Of a DNA stretch of 64,000 bases, positions 28,675-46,711 are shown piece after piece (the first letter of the stretch is position 1; every line of letters starts with the position of its first letter). Source of the stretch: Chondrilla cf. caribensis. Its lineage: Eukaryota; Porifera; Demospongiae; Chondrillida; Chondrillidae. The stretch lies in NCBI GenBank assembly GCA_964020155.1, contig OZ026560.1:2132001-2196000 (forward strand), in the 5' to 3' direction. A program made the position numbers and the translations under genes. The notes beneath the pieces were generated by a model, which worked only from the letters and a program-made list of their open reading frames with translations, was not told the origin of the DNA and did no database searches.

Positions 28675-29362
28675 TAGTCTAGCAACTATTGTCAATTTCA
28701 CACCTCGGCTCGACCAATGAAATCGCCGGTAACTGAAATGGCACCGCCAGTAATTGGCACTAGCCGCTCCGAGGGCGTTTAAAGAATAGGCGTGTGGAAG
28801 GGTGTGTAGACGACGTCCGACCTCGGAGTTACCTTCTTGCTGGCTGGAGAGATCCCAGTAAGTGGGCGACAGTATCCTCTTCCTACACTGCCAGCGCTGA
28901 TCGACGAGCTGTACAATTCTGCTTCTCGTAGCAGCCATCTCTGTCTCCAGCCTCTCCACTTTCGCAGCCTGATCACTGCAACGCTCGGAAAACACTATGA
29001 TTATAGCGTTACCTGGCATTTTCAGAGAAATCTGGCTGATTTCGTTCAGTTTTCGCCCGAGAACGGTGAGTGCGAGCGCCTCAGAGACCTTTCTCCTTGC
29101 GGAACATCAGCCGCAGCGCAGACGCAGCATGTTGTTTCTAAGTGACTAGCCTCTAATCCCTGCGCCATCCGTGTTGTATCCCTTCATCGAAGTCGTTCCA
29201 GCGTCCAAAATACAACTCGCACCTTCGTCCGTACGTAGTGTTGCTTATAAACGCCCTCGGCGATGATTGCACAAGGTGTGAAATTGACAATAGTTGCTAG
29301 ACCCTATTTCTCATTTTCGCCCCCGCGCGATAAGGAGAAATTGGGTCTAGCGATCCAGACTA
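28675..29362. mobile_element. MULE-like non-autonomous element with 9-bp target duplication
   Basis: A 688-bp insertion in unit 2 only, flanked by CCCTAACAC at 28666-28674 and 29363-29371. The ends share TAGTCT. Longer inverted repeats lie inside: 28677-28705 is the exact reverse complement of 29274-29302, and CCGAGGGCGTTTA (about 28771) pairs with TAAACGCCCTCGG (about 29249). A 9-bp duplication and long inverted repeats point to Mutator-like elements. The right side has an extra foldback (TAGACCC...GGGTCTA). The interior is CpG-rich and carries a gene-like first exon (next entry). There is no transposase. Confidence 0.7.
28855..29019 (-). pseudogene. Captured exon-like fragment in the MULE-like element (coiled-coil)
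   Basis: Minus-strand frame from ATG 29019 reading MPGNAIIIVFSERCSDQAAK and continuing with a heptad-like stretch (KVERLETEMAATRSRIVQLV). It sits in CpG-rich sequence unlike the flanks, as expected if a 5' exon and promoter of a host gene were captured. A possible donor GTTACT/GTAAGT lies near 28850. I do not recognise the parent gene, and the fragment is short; the opposite strand is also partly open (28837-29145). Confidence 0.35.
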
Positions 29363-30012
29363 CCCTAACACCAAACCAACTCCAAGTTTATGCAAGTGTA
29401 ATCTCCACAGACATGTACGTAGGTGATTCAATGTTAGAAGACAGTTGTCCACAGCTCAACATTGCTATGCCTAAAGACTTCAATTATGAGTTACTCCCAT
29501 TTATTCCAAATTCAGCATTTCCCATTTATGCAGTATTGATTTTGCATGAAAATAACCAAGTGTACTGTCAACATACCTAACAGCATCAGGTTATACATGT
29601 ACACACTATGTTTGACCATTCACAATGCCATGTGTATGTCTGTGGTTAGACCACTCGCTACAAAGAGCAATTCAGGCTAGTTTAGGTAGACATTACAGAG
29701 CTGTACAAGGTAAGAGTGATGTGTATGTAGGTGATATAATGTCTGTATGTACACTAGATTTCCGGCATATATCCAATAAGCCTTGCCATGGGAGGATAAA
29801 TGGGTGGCAATATGCAAGTGGGTGAGGGTGTATCTTAGAATCTACCATTGGTAACTACTTCCAAATCGACTTTAGTTACAGCATCTTCCATACAGCAAGC
29901 CATAGATTATAAAAGACATTCCGATCCATCCGTGACAAAACAGGGCTCCTTCATACGTCACAGAACGTATGCGTACGTGACGTCACATGGTCTAACTGCA
30001 GAAAGTTCAAAA

Positions 30013-32089
30013 ATGTCTGAAGGACACGAAGTGTTGCTACGATTGTGGACACTGCTGAATTCTCACCAATATGACATCAATGAAGTGAAAAGTCTCATTT
30101 CCAGCGGTAGACTCCTGGATTATCTGTTTACTCAGTTGAAGACGGACGACGAGAAAGGATACAAGCGAATCCGTCCTGTACGTCGAAGGCCAGGCCTAGG
30201 CGTGTTGCTTTGAGAATACACGGCTTTAGCTACTGCAGCTGGTGTTTGGTAATGATGGTAAACTGATTATAGTGGGAGATACATATTGTACCCCTCAGCC
30301 CAAATTCTTGACCTTCTGATAAAATTCCAGCAATTTTGTTACGAGCTCGAGGGGATTAATCAATGAGTTTAACGGATCAATTGGAGAAGATTACCACAAT
30401 CCACATGCAAGTCCAGTTATCAATTTCTCTTTATTATTTCTCCATTTAACAAATCAATTGGAGAAGATTACTACAGTCCACATTTATGCAATCCAGTTAT
30501 CAATGGATTGTATTGTACAGTACAATATTTATGCTATCTGTACTTTTCCCTCTACCAGTACTAATCATCTATGTACAAACATCTCATTCAGGGAATTTTG
30601 TTGCACTATGCGGTCACTCAGCACGATAGTAGAGTTCTTTGCTCAGTGTTAACACTGTACAAACGAAGGGATTGTCTACCAAAGGCGTTGTTGACTCGCA
30701 ATCTTCACCAGGAGACTCCACTTCTGGCTGCCTTGTCTGTACAGGAGCATTGTCATGGCACCAGGTGTCTTTGTCATGACAGATGGCTCAGGTGTGTTAC
30801 TTGAGAAAAAAACTACAGTACATGCTTTTGATTTGTGGTATTGTCACGTGGATGGAGCAATACTTCTAATCATACACAAATGTACTATGTTACCTGTATA
30901 TTTACCTACGTACATCTATTCTCCTGTGTTCACTGGTATTCATTTGAGTTCACAAATACTCAGATGTGTTAACCTGACAGTGTGTTCACACAATATAAAT
31001 TGTGTGAACAAATAATGTTTGGTGAATACATCTGAACACAGGTGAACACACTGTTCATTTTTTCACACAATATAAATTACAATATACATTCACTATTGCG
31101 GTTACGCATAGGAACATATATTATCTATACGTATGTACGTGTGTGTCCAACTTCATATAGTCTCTCCTTTCAACTTGTGTTACCTATCAGGCTCAACGTT
31201 GTTTCATCATCTGCTACGGTGGGAGCCCCCTTCTCCACACATAGTGAGTATAACCAAATTTCTCCTGGATCAAGAGGAATGTCAGTCACTGCTATTGCAA
31301 AAAGCACAAGTCTACAGAGACGAGATGACACCACTGCAACTAGCTCATTACAAAGAGATAATTTGGGTTTTTAAGGTAGCTTAGTGTCATTGTAAGCTAC
31401 GTAATATGACTGTGATTGTGAGTTGCTGACACCAATTCATGGCAAAATGTTACCTGGTCTCCCTAAGCAAGTTACACTGTATTCTTCCATCATGTGAAGT
31501 TGTAGGATCCATTGTTTAATTCTGTGTGCTTACATACAGTACCATCTGTGTACATTCAGTGTTCGATGAAAGCCTCCATTGATTTTGATGTGAGAGGGAA
31601 GAAACCTGTACCTGATGCCAAAATGGTTAGTGTGCACATGCTAGTGCTAGGCCTTGATGCATTATGTTATAAAGATGTTCTATTACTGTACGTAGTACTT
31701 GAATTCTTGAATTCTGCAAAAAATGGTCCTGCATGATCCTTCACATTCATATCTTGTTTCTAATAGTATTCAAATATTATTACATAGTGTATATTTGTGT
31801 ATTGTTGCATGTGTGTGTGTTGTGGCATGTTTGTGTAGAGAGGAGGTGTTGTGTTTGTGTTCATGTGGGTGTTGCATGTGCGTTTGAGGATGCGGGTGTG
31901 GGTGTAGGTGTTCATTTAGTGTACATACATGTGTTCTTGTTTATCTACTGTATGTCTATGTCTTTATGTAGCCTGTTACAGTGTTTGTAGTGTATTCCAT
32001 GTGAAGACGGTCCTTGCTGTGTGTAGGTTTCTCTGAATGTTTATAGACAATTGAAGGAAATTCTTGAGATTGCTACAGCTGAACAGGAG
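30013..32089 (+). pseudogene. Gene P copy 2: ankyrin exon retained, splice donor and last exon lost
   Basis: Exon A 30013-30177 (ATG, GTACGT donor), exon B 30592-30764 (CAG...GTGTCT; phase 0 in, ankyrin-like GILLHYAVTQHDSRV and HQETPLLAAL), exon C 31191-31357, D 31560-31625, E 32027-32089. A joins B in frame, which supports B as a genuine exon, but B to C does not keep frame, so a further exon or a frameshift is missing. The donor after C reads ATAATT instead of GTAATT (31358 G to A). Exon F is deleted: sequence jumps at about 32289 from the last intron to the region after F. Units 1, 3 and 4 lack exon B. This copy cannot make the same product as the others. Confidence 0.6.
30983..31008. repeat. 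Perfect hairpin in unit 2 private block
   Basis: GTTCACACAAT and ATTGTGTGAAC flank ATAA. It lies in the block (about 30800-31110) that is absent from the other units and contains further inverted GTGTTCAC/GTGAACAC words, so it may mark a decayed foldback element. Confidence 0.75.
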
Positions 32090-34022
32090 GCAAGTTGAAT
32101 GATGAGTGATGCTAGTAATTGTGCTAATTTGTAAACTGCCGTCTGTCTGTAGGTGTGCTACAGAGTGACAAGGTGATAATTGACAACATCAATTATTATC
32201 ACCTTGTCACTACAGTAGAACAGCTATTGTACATAGACGGACTATGTACGTCTATTCTGTGTGATGTTACAATATTGCTTCACCTTCACTCGAGGGGATT
32301 AAAGTTTGTTGAAGATGAGGAAGCTGCTTTGGTTAGTTCCACTGACTTGGTACATAGCGGCAATGAAATTACAATAGTACTCGCAGTGTTAAAACCTATC
32401 CCAATTTGGGATAGTTTACTCACACAACCAGTGCACCATATGTTACTACTCATACACTGTAGTCATTTGTAACATATGTAGTTTGGTAGTTGTACTCTGA
32501 AAGTTCTACATAGCTGAGTACTAAAACTTTGTGTGAATTTGTATGTATACTGTGCATTACTGTACCTGTCTTGTTTTGTTGTACGTACTTGGATGGCTTT
32601 GTGTCACTTTGTTGATCATCTTTTGACCTCTGAGGAACAGCCAAACATCAACCTACCTCTGGATGAGGTGACTGTCATGAGATTAGCCGTGAGTCACATG
32701 AAGCCTGTATGCATGAGTGCTGTTTGCGCACATCCATCTTTCAATGTGGATACTGTGTAGGGTTTGTAAGTGTTGGATATTATGCTGACAAAAATAGTAT
32801 TCACGTGTAGTACATTGTTGTAATGTGCTTGCTTGGTGTGAATGTGACTATATACTGTATATAGGTGAATTCCACAAATGTCTAGATTTGATAACATTAA
32901 TTCACAAATAGTTTCTACTCCATTGGTTAGAAAGAATCCAATGCATGGATTCATCCTTCCATTAAAACCAGTAACTGGAGTTTAAATCTTTTGAGCTTGG
33001 GTGTGTTAGGTTTAGAAGAACCTTTGCTGAAGATATTACCTTCGGCAAAGCCATTTCACTTGAATTCTCACCCCATTTTCTAATTGTGGGCATTTTGAAG
33101 TCGGCCATCTTTTTTCTTACAATATAATTATAATATAAATTTAATGTTGCGGCTATGCATAGAAACACATATTATACAATATTATATTATACTGGAAGTC
33201 GACATACAAATTGTAATCAGTCCTCCAAAATATGTGTTCCATGAAAATTAGCACTCATATGCTATGTGGTACTTGTTATAGGTTTTGTTGGGATGGTCTC
33301 CTTCTATCTCAGACTTGTGCTACATCACCTGGTACTTATCTTTTGCAACCAAAGACACAAGTATGCACCAGTTTGTATGGAATGAGGTTAGATATTGTCA
33401 ATATGATGTTATGTTCATAAATTGTACATATGTACATACATATGTACATAAATTTTATTATCAGATCTAGACACATCGTTAGGACGATATCTGTTGCTAT
33501 ATACGTATTCAGAGGTAATGCAGCCTTAATAATAGGTGCGTGTAACACTAATATGGAGCACTTGTTTTTAGAGTTAATTTGGTTTAATTTCCTGTAATAA
33601 TAATAATATTATAATAATTATTATTCAACTTATTTATTCTAACGTGCTCTCTCTTCTCCACATGCATCATGAGGGTTATTGTAAGTGGTTGTAGTGACAT
33701 GTGCATGCACAGATCAGTGCACGTCCCCATTTAGCTGGGATCTATATTATCTGTATGGAAACAATAAATCTGTTTATGTACAGATTACACTATATGCATA
33801 ATAACAGTATGTACCAATATGCAGCTATGTTTGTATGTAGCAAATATGGTAGCACACTCGGTTGGATCTTGTGAAGGATGGGCTTAAACAGTATGATAAC
33901 GTTTGATTATTATTGATAAATGTGTTCAATGATATAATGTTCTAAAGATAAATGAATGAATTTGATCTGTAAGATATTCTAAGTGTGAAATACTTTAAAT
34001 GTAACCTTTGGCTTGTTCTTGA
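32090..34022. other. Region between gene P remnant and LLTP gene, unit 2
   Basis: Equivalent of 4430-6593 of unit 1, with the deletion at about 32289-32302. The exon-like piece with VEDEEAALVSSTD is open here, but the acceptor of the next piece (32594) is GG rather than AG. The rest matches unit 1 and has no supported gene. Confidence 0.3.
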
Positions 34023-40658
<6,636 letters not shown>

Positions 40659-41354
40659 AATTCCTCTCCTGGAAAAGGAAAAGAGACGTCACAGCTTTCT
40701 TGTAAGATCAGTTGAATTGAGTCGAGGGAAATTCTGATTTGCTGGAGTGCTTGCTGGCAGCTGCTCCAGCTACCATTATATAAGAAATCTTAATGATATT
40801 CATTACATACCACATCCTGTATTTCATAATGTGTGAATGTTATAGTCTACAACAGCTTCTACCACATGGACAGAAGTTCTGTCATGCCTCTAGACAGTCA
40901 ATACAAATAGGTTTCCTTTGATTCCATTATGTCATGATTGACCTCACGGTGACCAGAGTGACTTCCGTCCACCCACACTAACCCTCACTAAAATTTACCT
41001 GTTGCTTTCTTGTGGTTTGGCCTATCTAATCCAATACAACCTCGTGGTGTATTCTGTCAACGTTGGGTATGGTGGACACTCTCACCTGGTGGTCCAATCC
41101 AACCAACCAGATAGTAGTAGAAGCCTTCTGAACCAAAGGCAAATGTGTCACAGCCATCCCGATTGATACATACATATAACTATCAAGACGTGTCTTACAA
41201 ATGTCCTAGCAGGATGTCATGACGTCAATAGAACACATAATCCAAATACACCACCACTACCACCACCATGTACATAACACTTTTCAAGTCTATGGATATA
41301 TACATGTACTTTAACCAATGTAGAAAATTGACCAAACAGAGGTTATACCATATA

Positions 41355-41545
41355 CACTTTAACTTTCACAGGGTTAAACTTATGTGGATTGCGACTTTTC
41401 ACTACTTTAGTGTTATTATTCTTGTGGTTTTGACACAACCTCAGACGTGCCGCCATCTGGTCCAAATATTCACAAGACAAAACTTTCACGAATGGCTGCT
41501 GATCTGTGAAAACTGCAAAAGTTTAATCCCACAAAAGTTAAAGTG
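41355..41545. mobile_element. MITE type 1 (unit 2 copy)
   Basis: Orthologue of 13672-13862 at the same place in the unit; it starts CACTTTAACTTTCACAGG and ends AAAAGTTAAAGTG. Confidence 0.7.
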
Positions 41546-41721
41546 CATACATCATTGATACGAACCCTCTGTCTGCAGGATATGTACACTACTGTATAAT
41601 AGTACGTTGGTACCACTTCATAGATAAGACGATTACAGACAATAATCTACAATTTACATTGCATATTCAAATACGTCCACAAGTTGAAAGGTTTGTAACA
41701 CAAATTGACCTGGACTTTATT

Positions 41722-41946
41722 TAGTGGTTAAGACATGGGCACGAAGGCATTATGACATATAAAATACCGGGTCCCGAGGGCGCGGAGTGCCCGAGGGCGA
41801 GTGTTTTTTATATGTCATAATGCCCAAGTGTTCATGTCTTAACCATTATAGCATCCGTTGCTAACACTTTATACTGTTGCTAGCGCTTTATACATTATAA
41901 AATTGCTGTATACAGTAATAGTACTGTTTCTACGGTAACGGATGCT
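41722..41946. mobile_element. MITE type 2 (unit 2 copy)
   Basis: Orthologue of 14039-14263. The loop differs from units 1 and 3 (GGGCGCGGAGTGCCCGAG), while units 1 and 3 agree with each other there. Confidence 0.85.
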
Positions 41947-42530
41947 ATATTGTAGTACTATGCCCATGTATATGACTATACAGGTCATAGTATAGTCTAT
42001 AACGGCGACTGTATATCAGAACCTGTTTTGACTATAGAGAATTTTGTGTTGTGTTTTATGTTGTAAAATCCTGGTTATCACATGCACTGTGGACAGAGGA
42101 TCGATGTAGCATCTTCATGCATGAGATATAAGTATGCATTGATATATTAGGAGTCACCTACACGTGTGTGTGTGTGTGTGTGTACATATACTAATACGTA
42201 TATTATTTACACTATTATAATAACTCTGTTAGGCTTTTTGATAAATACCACTCCTTGTCAGTAACCCTGGTAACATTTGAAAGTTTATGTAGCACATCGA
42301 TAATCCACAATAATAAATATTCATATTATTGCATAATGTCACGAAATGTACCGACTACAATTACTAATAAGATTCTTGTGTACTACAGTCCAACTTGCTT
42401 AGTAAGTTCCTTGAAGCTAGGGCACACCAAATTCAGTATTTCTTATCAGATCAGATCTTATCCTATCAGTACTGGTTGACTAGTGTACAAGACCTAGGGA
42501 CTGAGTGATGTGTGTGTATTAACAGCAATA

Positions 42531-42598
42531 TGTACTAACCAGGAGTGTGTACTAACCAGGAGTGTGTGCTAACCAGGAGTGTATGCTAACCAGGAGTC
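42531..42598. repeat. 17-bp tandem repeat, four copies (unit 2)
   Basis: Orthologue of 14845-14912. Confidence 0.9.
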
Positions 42599-44445
42599 AC
42601 CTACACTGTACAGCCAAAGTCATTGTCAGATACCCAGACTAAGATTTGTGCAGCAGAACCTTCAAGTTGATAATCCAACTGCAACACTATTAGTGGGAAT
42701 ACGTGGCCTTGTGTTGGACTAACAAGGTTTTCGGTTTGCAAAGGTCTTTACAGCACAGGCCATAATGATGGATGTATCGTAGAACCTGTTCTGACTACAG
42801 AGACTCTTTGATAATGAAGGCAATATGGAAGTTCCACTGTGTATTATTATTATTTATATTTGCTATTTATATTATATTTAAATCAAATCAGGTATAATAC
42901 AACCTGTCAGTGGTGAATGCAGGCAAAATCAAAATCTAGAACCTGCTGGATGATGCCTTTGTAGGTGTATGGACACACATGCATACCTGGAAGTGGGTGT
43001 GTCGAATCATCAGCAAAATGGCTGCTAATCAAAGTGAAGGTTGAAAATGGATGATACATTTTGATAGCAGTTCTTCCAGAGGACAAACATACACATAATA
43101 ATAGGTATGTCCTTTGGAACAAGTACAGTTGATACTCAAATTAACAAAGAAATGAACATATGAAATTAACAGACATGTGCTGGAATGTCTGGTCTGTTAT
43201 AGGATCTCGAGGGTATGGATGAAGTTCCAGCTATGGACTAATAGACAACCATGAGGCTATGTTCTATGCTGAACTTTCACCTCAGCATTGTATTACTTGT
43301 AGTCAGTTTTCAACACTGTAGGTTGGTTTATTTGACATTAATGAAGTGCTAATCGATCAATGTACAGTTTTAGCAAGTATCCAATCAAGCTGAGGAACAT
43401 GTGTCCATAGAGCCTGATGAATCCCAGCTGTGTGTCCACGGGTACGGGATATAGACACACCAGCCAGGGCTTTGATCTTCCCTCCACTGGAATACAAGTC
43501 TGTGTGTATACGTACAAATATTATTGATGTTAGATGTAGAGGAAACTTCCAAGCATGACCATGTTGTCCAGGCCATTCACTTCGGCAACATCACTTCCTA
43601 TGGAGCACAGCACATCACGCCAACACACACACACACAACTTAGTTCACATAAAAGACTTCATTTCCTTATCAACTCCAGTAACACCAACATTGGCTGGGT
43701 GGACCAGTGGTAGCTTCTGAATTTGGTGATAAACTTCCTTGGCTTCCTTTACTCACATACCACAAGGAGCATAATACAAATAGATTATGTATTCTATGCA
43801 ATACTTCACACATACTGCAGCATTGGGTCATTTATACACCCTGGGCATGTACACTCGCAGTCTGTTGTCAAAACAGCAAAGGCCACATCCTCTAGAATCC
43901 AATAGCTAGAGTTTATGTCTCTGATGCAACAAGGATATACAACAGAATCCTTCTAATACAGGATTCTGTGGTTGCATACATTGATTACTGCTGACTAAGC
44001 ATTTGCTACATGGAAAAAAATATGGTGAGTTAATTTGACAATTTAGCATGTTTATGAAGTACTCACACACACCAACTTGCTACTACACACTATGTTGGGT
44101 GCCTGCTGTCTCCCAGTGCAGCATTCAACACTAGAGGAACAAGAATTTCCACTCCAACAGATAATCTTAGCAATACCATTTACAGCTAATAGGGCATGGA
44201 CCATCGTGCCATCTTGAGCAGTGAGGACTGAATCTCTCTCATTCTCTCCATCATGCAACATCACCAAATCAAACATATGTGTTAGCCAGGTATCATCTGT
44301 TCATCAACTACTCTTACACATATTTTTTTGCTTCAACATGTATCCACGACACTTTTAATTTCATCATCTACAGTATGTAATGTGACATGGTGTATGTACC
44401 GTATGAAAACATTCTTCACAAAGAGATGAAGCAAAATATTCAGAC

Positions 44446-46711
44446 GATATCACATCCAAGTTTGGTGCACATACCTCAACAAAGTGCTTCTTAATAGAGT
44501 CTACATAACAGCATATATACGTACGTACATACATACACTAAAGAATTACACAGAACACTTCATTTGTATCATTTGAGATGTACGTATGTAAAATGTTATG
44601 ATACCAGTTTGTGTTTACACCACCACTCCCACTGCACTGCACACATGAAATTGTACATGTACTACATTTGCCAGCAGTCAATACCATATACAGTATAGCA
44701 CTTCTCACCACATGCAGCCTGAGTGGCTGCGTGTGGGCTGATCATAGACAATTGACAACTTTTGAATCAATTAGAATTGCCTTACCTTCTGATGGCTCCG
44801 AGTGAAATTAAAAGTCACTTCTCTAGCTGGTTACTGTTTGAGCTTGTAGGTTAAATGATGATTGGTATTTGTCGACATGTCGCCCACCATCAATCACGAG
44901 CTTCACCACACACTGAGGACTCACTGGTAGCATAACACAATGTACACACGAAGCAAAGAACTGTACAAACGTACAGTGTGGTTATCATAGAGTACAGTAC
45001 ATTCTTTATGTAGGGTTGACACAAAAACAAAATGGCTACCCTTCAACAAGCATACATTACATGAATGATTTGGAAATATTTTGTATTGCTGAATATATTG
45101 AAGTGAAACCTCTCCACTATAAACCTCTGAATTAATGAAATCGTCATAATAAGGATAACAATCTGGTTCCCAGTGTAGCACTGTAGTGTGTACATATTGA
45201 ATAACCTCTGAATTGAGGACACCTTTTTGATAAGGGCATGAAGTTAAGGTCCAACAGTGTCCTTTATAGAGAGGTTCCCTTGTATAGGGTATGTTGGAGT
45301 GCAGGGGGTACACAAGAGGAAAATCCAGTTTTATTTAAGACAAAACACTTTTGAAACAATTCTGACAGTATCTAGTTCAGCAGTTATATGTACATTGTAA
45401 CAGAGACGTCAATTCGTAGACAGTGTTTCAGTAGTGTTTCAGCATTGGTATAACTGTTATTTTCATCACGTGTCAATCCAAATGGCCGGGTAACTCGGAA
45501 CGGGAATGAATACCCCGAACACCAAACTAACTCCAAGTTCATGCATGCAAGTGTTATCCCCACAGATGTAAGTGATTCAATGGTAGAAGACAGTTGTTCG
45601 TAGCTCAACATTGCTATACCTAAAGACTTCAATTATGAGTTACTCCCATTTATTCCAAATCCAGCATTTCCCATTTATGCAGCATTGATTTTGCATGAAA
45701 ATGACCAAGTGTACTGTCAACATGCCTAACAGCATCCTTTAATTAAATACATACAAGTTTTTGCTTGTTAAATAGAACTACAGTAGAACCTCTCTATTAA
45801 GGACTCTTTGGAACTACAATATTTTGTCCTCAATGTTTGCACAGATGTTTGCTCAATCCAGAAGACAGTCAATACACATCAGTACCCCACTGGGAGTCAA
45901 ATATGATCTCCATATTACAGATATTCATTCCACTTAGACACTTGTAATAGAGATAGAGGCTACACTCAGGTTCGTACACAGGGTTATCCAAAGGAGGGTG
46001 GGTAAGTGATGAGGTTAAGTTCAAAATTGAAATAGTAACAGCTTTGACAGATTCATTCCCTGCAGACCCCTTTGTGGGCTTCTCAACTGGCTTTTTGCAT
46101 GGATAGGTTCACTGGGCATTGAGCTGTTGGCTATGTAACCGGATTTATCCAACACCTGGTTTAGCGCACACATTTCCAAGGCATAACCAGTGGCCACTGT
46201 AACCCTATTTACCAATTTGCTACATGTGTATGTTAGTGTAAGTGGACTCTGTTGTTGTTTTGACTTGGACCCTTGTTACATGTACACTGTATAAGGTTTC
46301 TACATCAATAGAATTTCACACACACACACAAACATACATACATGTACACACTATGTTTGACCATTCACAGTACTAGTGCCATGTGTATGTCTGTGGTTAA
46401 ACCACTTGCTACAAAGAGCAATTCAGGCTAGTTTAGGTAGACATTACAGAGCTGTACAGGGTTAGAGTGATGTGTACGTAGGTGATATAACCTACCTACC
46501 ATACCATATAACCTACCTACCATATAGAACCTACCATCGCTTACTACTTCCAAATCGACTTTATTTACAGCATCTTCCATACAGCAAGCCATAGATTATA
46601 AAAGACATTCCGATCCATCCGTGACAAAAGAGGGCTCCTTCATACGTCACAGAACGTATGCGTACGTTGCGTCACGTGGTAAGGGTCTGACTAACTGCAG
46701 AAAGTTCAAAA
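44446..46711. other. Unit 3 leader: repeat-derived DNA, no convincing gene
   Basis: Equivalent of 1-2926. The exon-like DFNYELLPFIPN piece (about 45569-45700) has a stop (TCG TAG) near its start. It has no minisatellite; a short CCTACCTACCATAT duplication lies at about 46488-46520. Nearly identical to 60845-63110. Confidence 0.45.

Larger units (their letters stand above)
27616..30012. other. Unit 2 leader, rearranged
   Basis: Homologous to 380-2926 of unit 1 but with a local duplication: sequence starting TACCCCTAACACCAAAC (28236) recurs at about 29362, and a MULE-like element sits in the second copy. The exon-like DFNYELLPFIPN piece is therefore present twice, frameshifted at about 28290-28450 and open at 29423-29559. 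It lacks the unit 1 minisatellite. No confirmed gene. Confidence 0.5.
40659..44445. other. Unit 2 tail: LLTP upstream region, MITEs and repeats
   Basis: Equivalent to 12976-16766. It contains MITE type 1 at 41355-41545, MITE type 2 at 41722-41946 and the 17-bp repeat at 42531-42598. The minus-strand exon-like frame MFDLVMLHDGENERD is at 44052-44276, with a shifted end relative to unit 1. No confirmed gene. Confidence 0.4.

Noticed and set aside
28837..29145. 102-codon plus-strand frame in the MULE-like element
   Set aside because: It overlaps the minus-strand coiled-coil frame antisense; the minus strand has the better protein character, so the plus frame is probably a shadow.
30013..30213. 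Gene P exon A read to its own stop as a 66-residue protein
   Set aside because: A consensus GTACGT donor lies at 30178, and the downstream ankyrin exon joins it in phase, so the last 11 codons are probably intronic.
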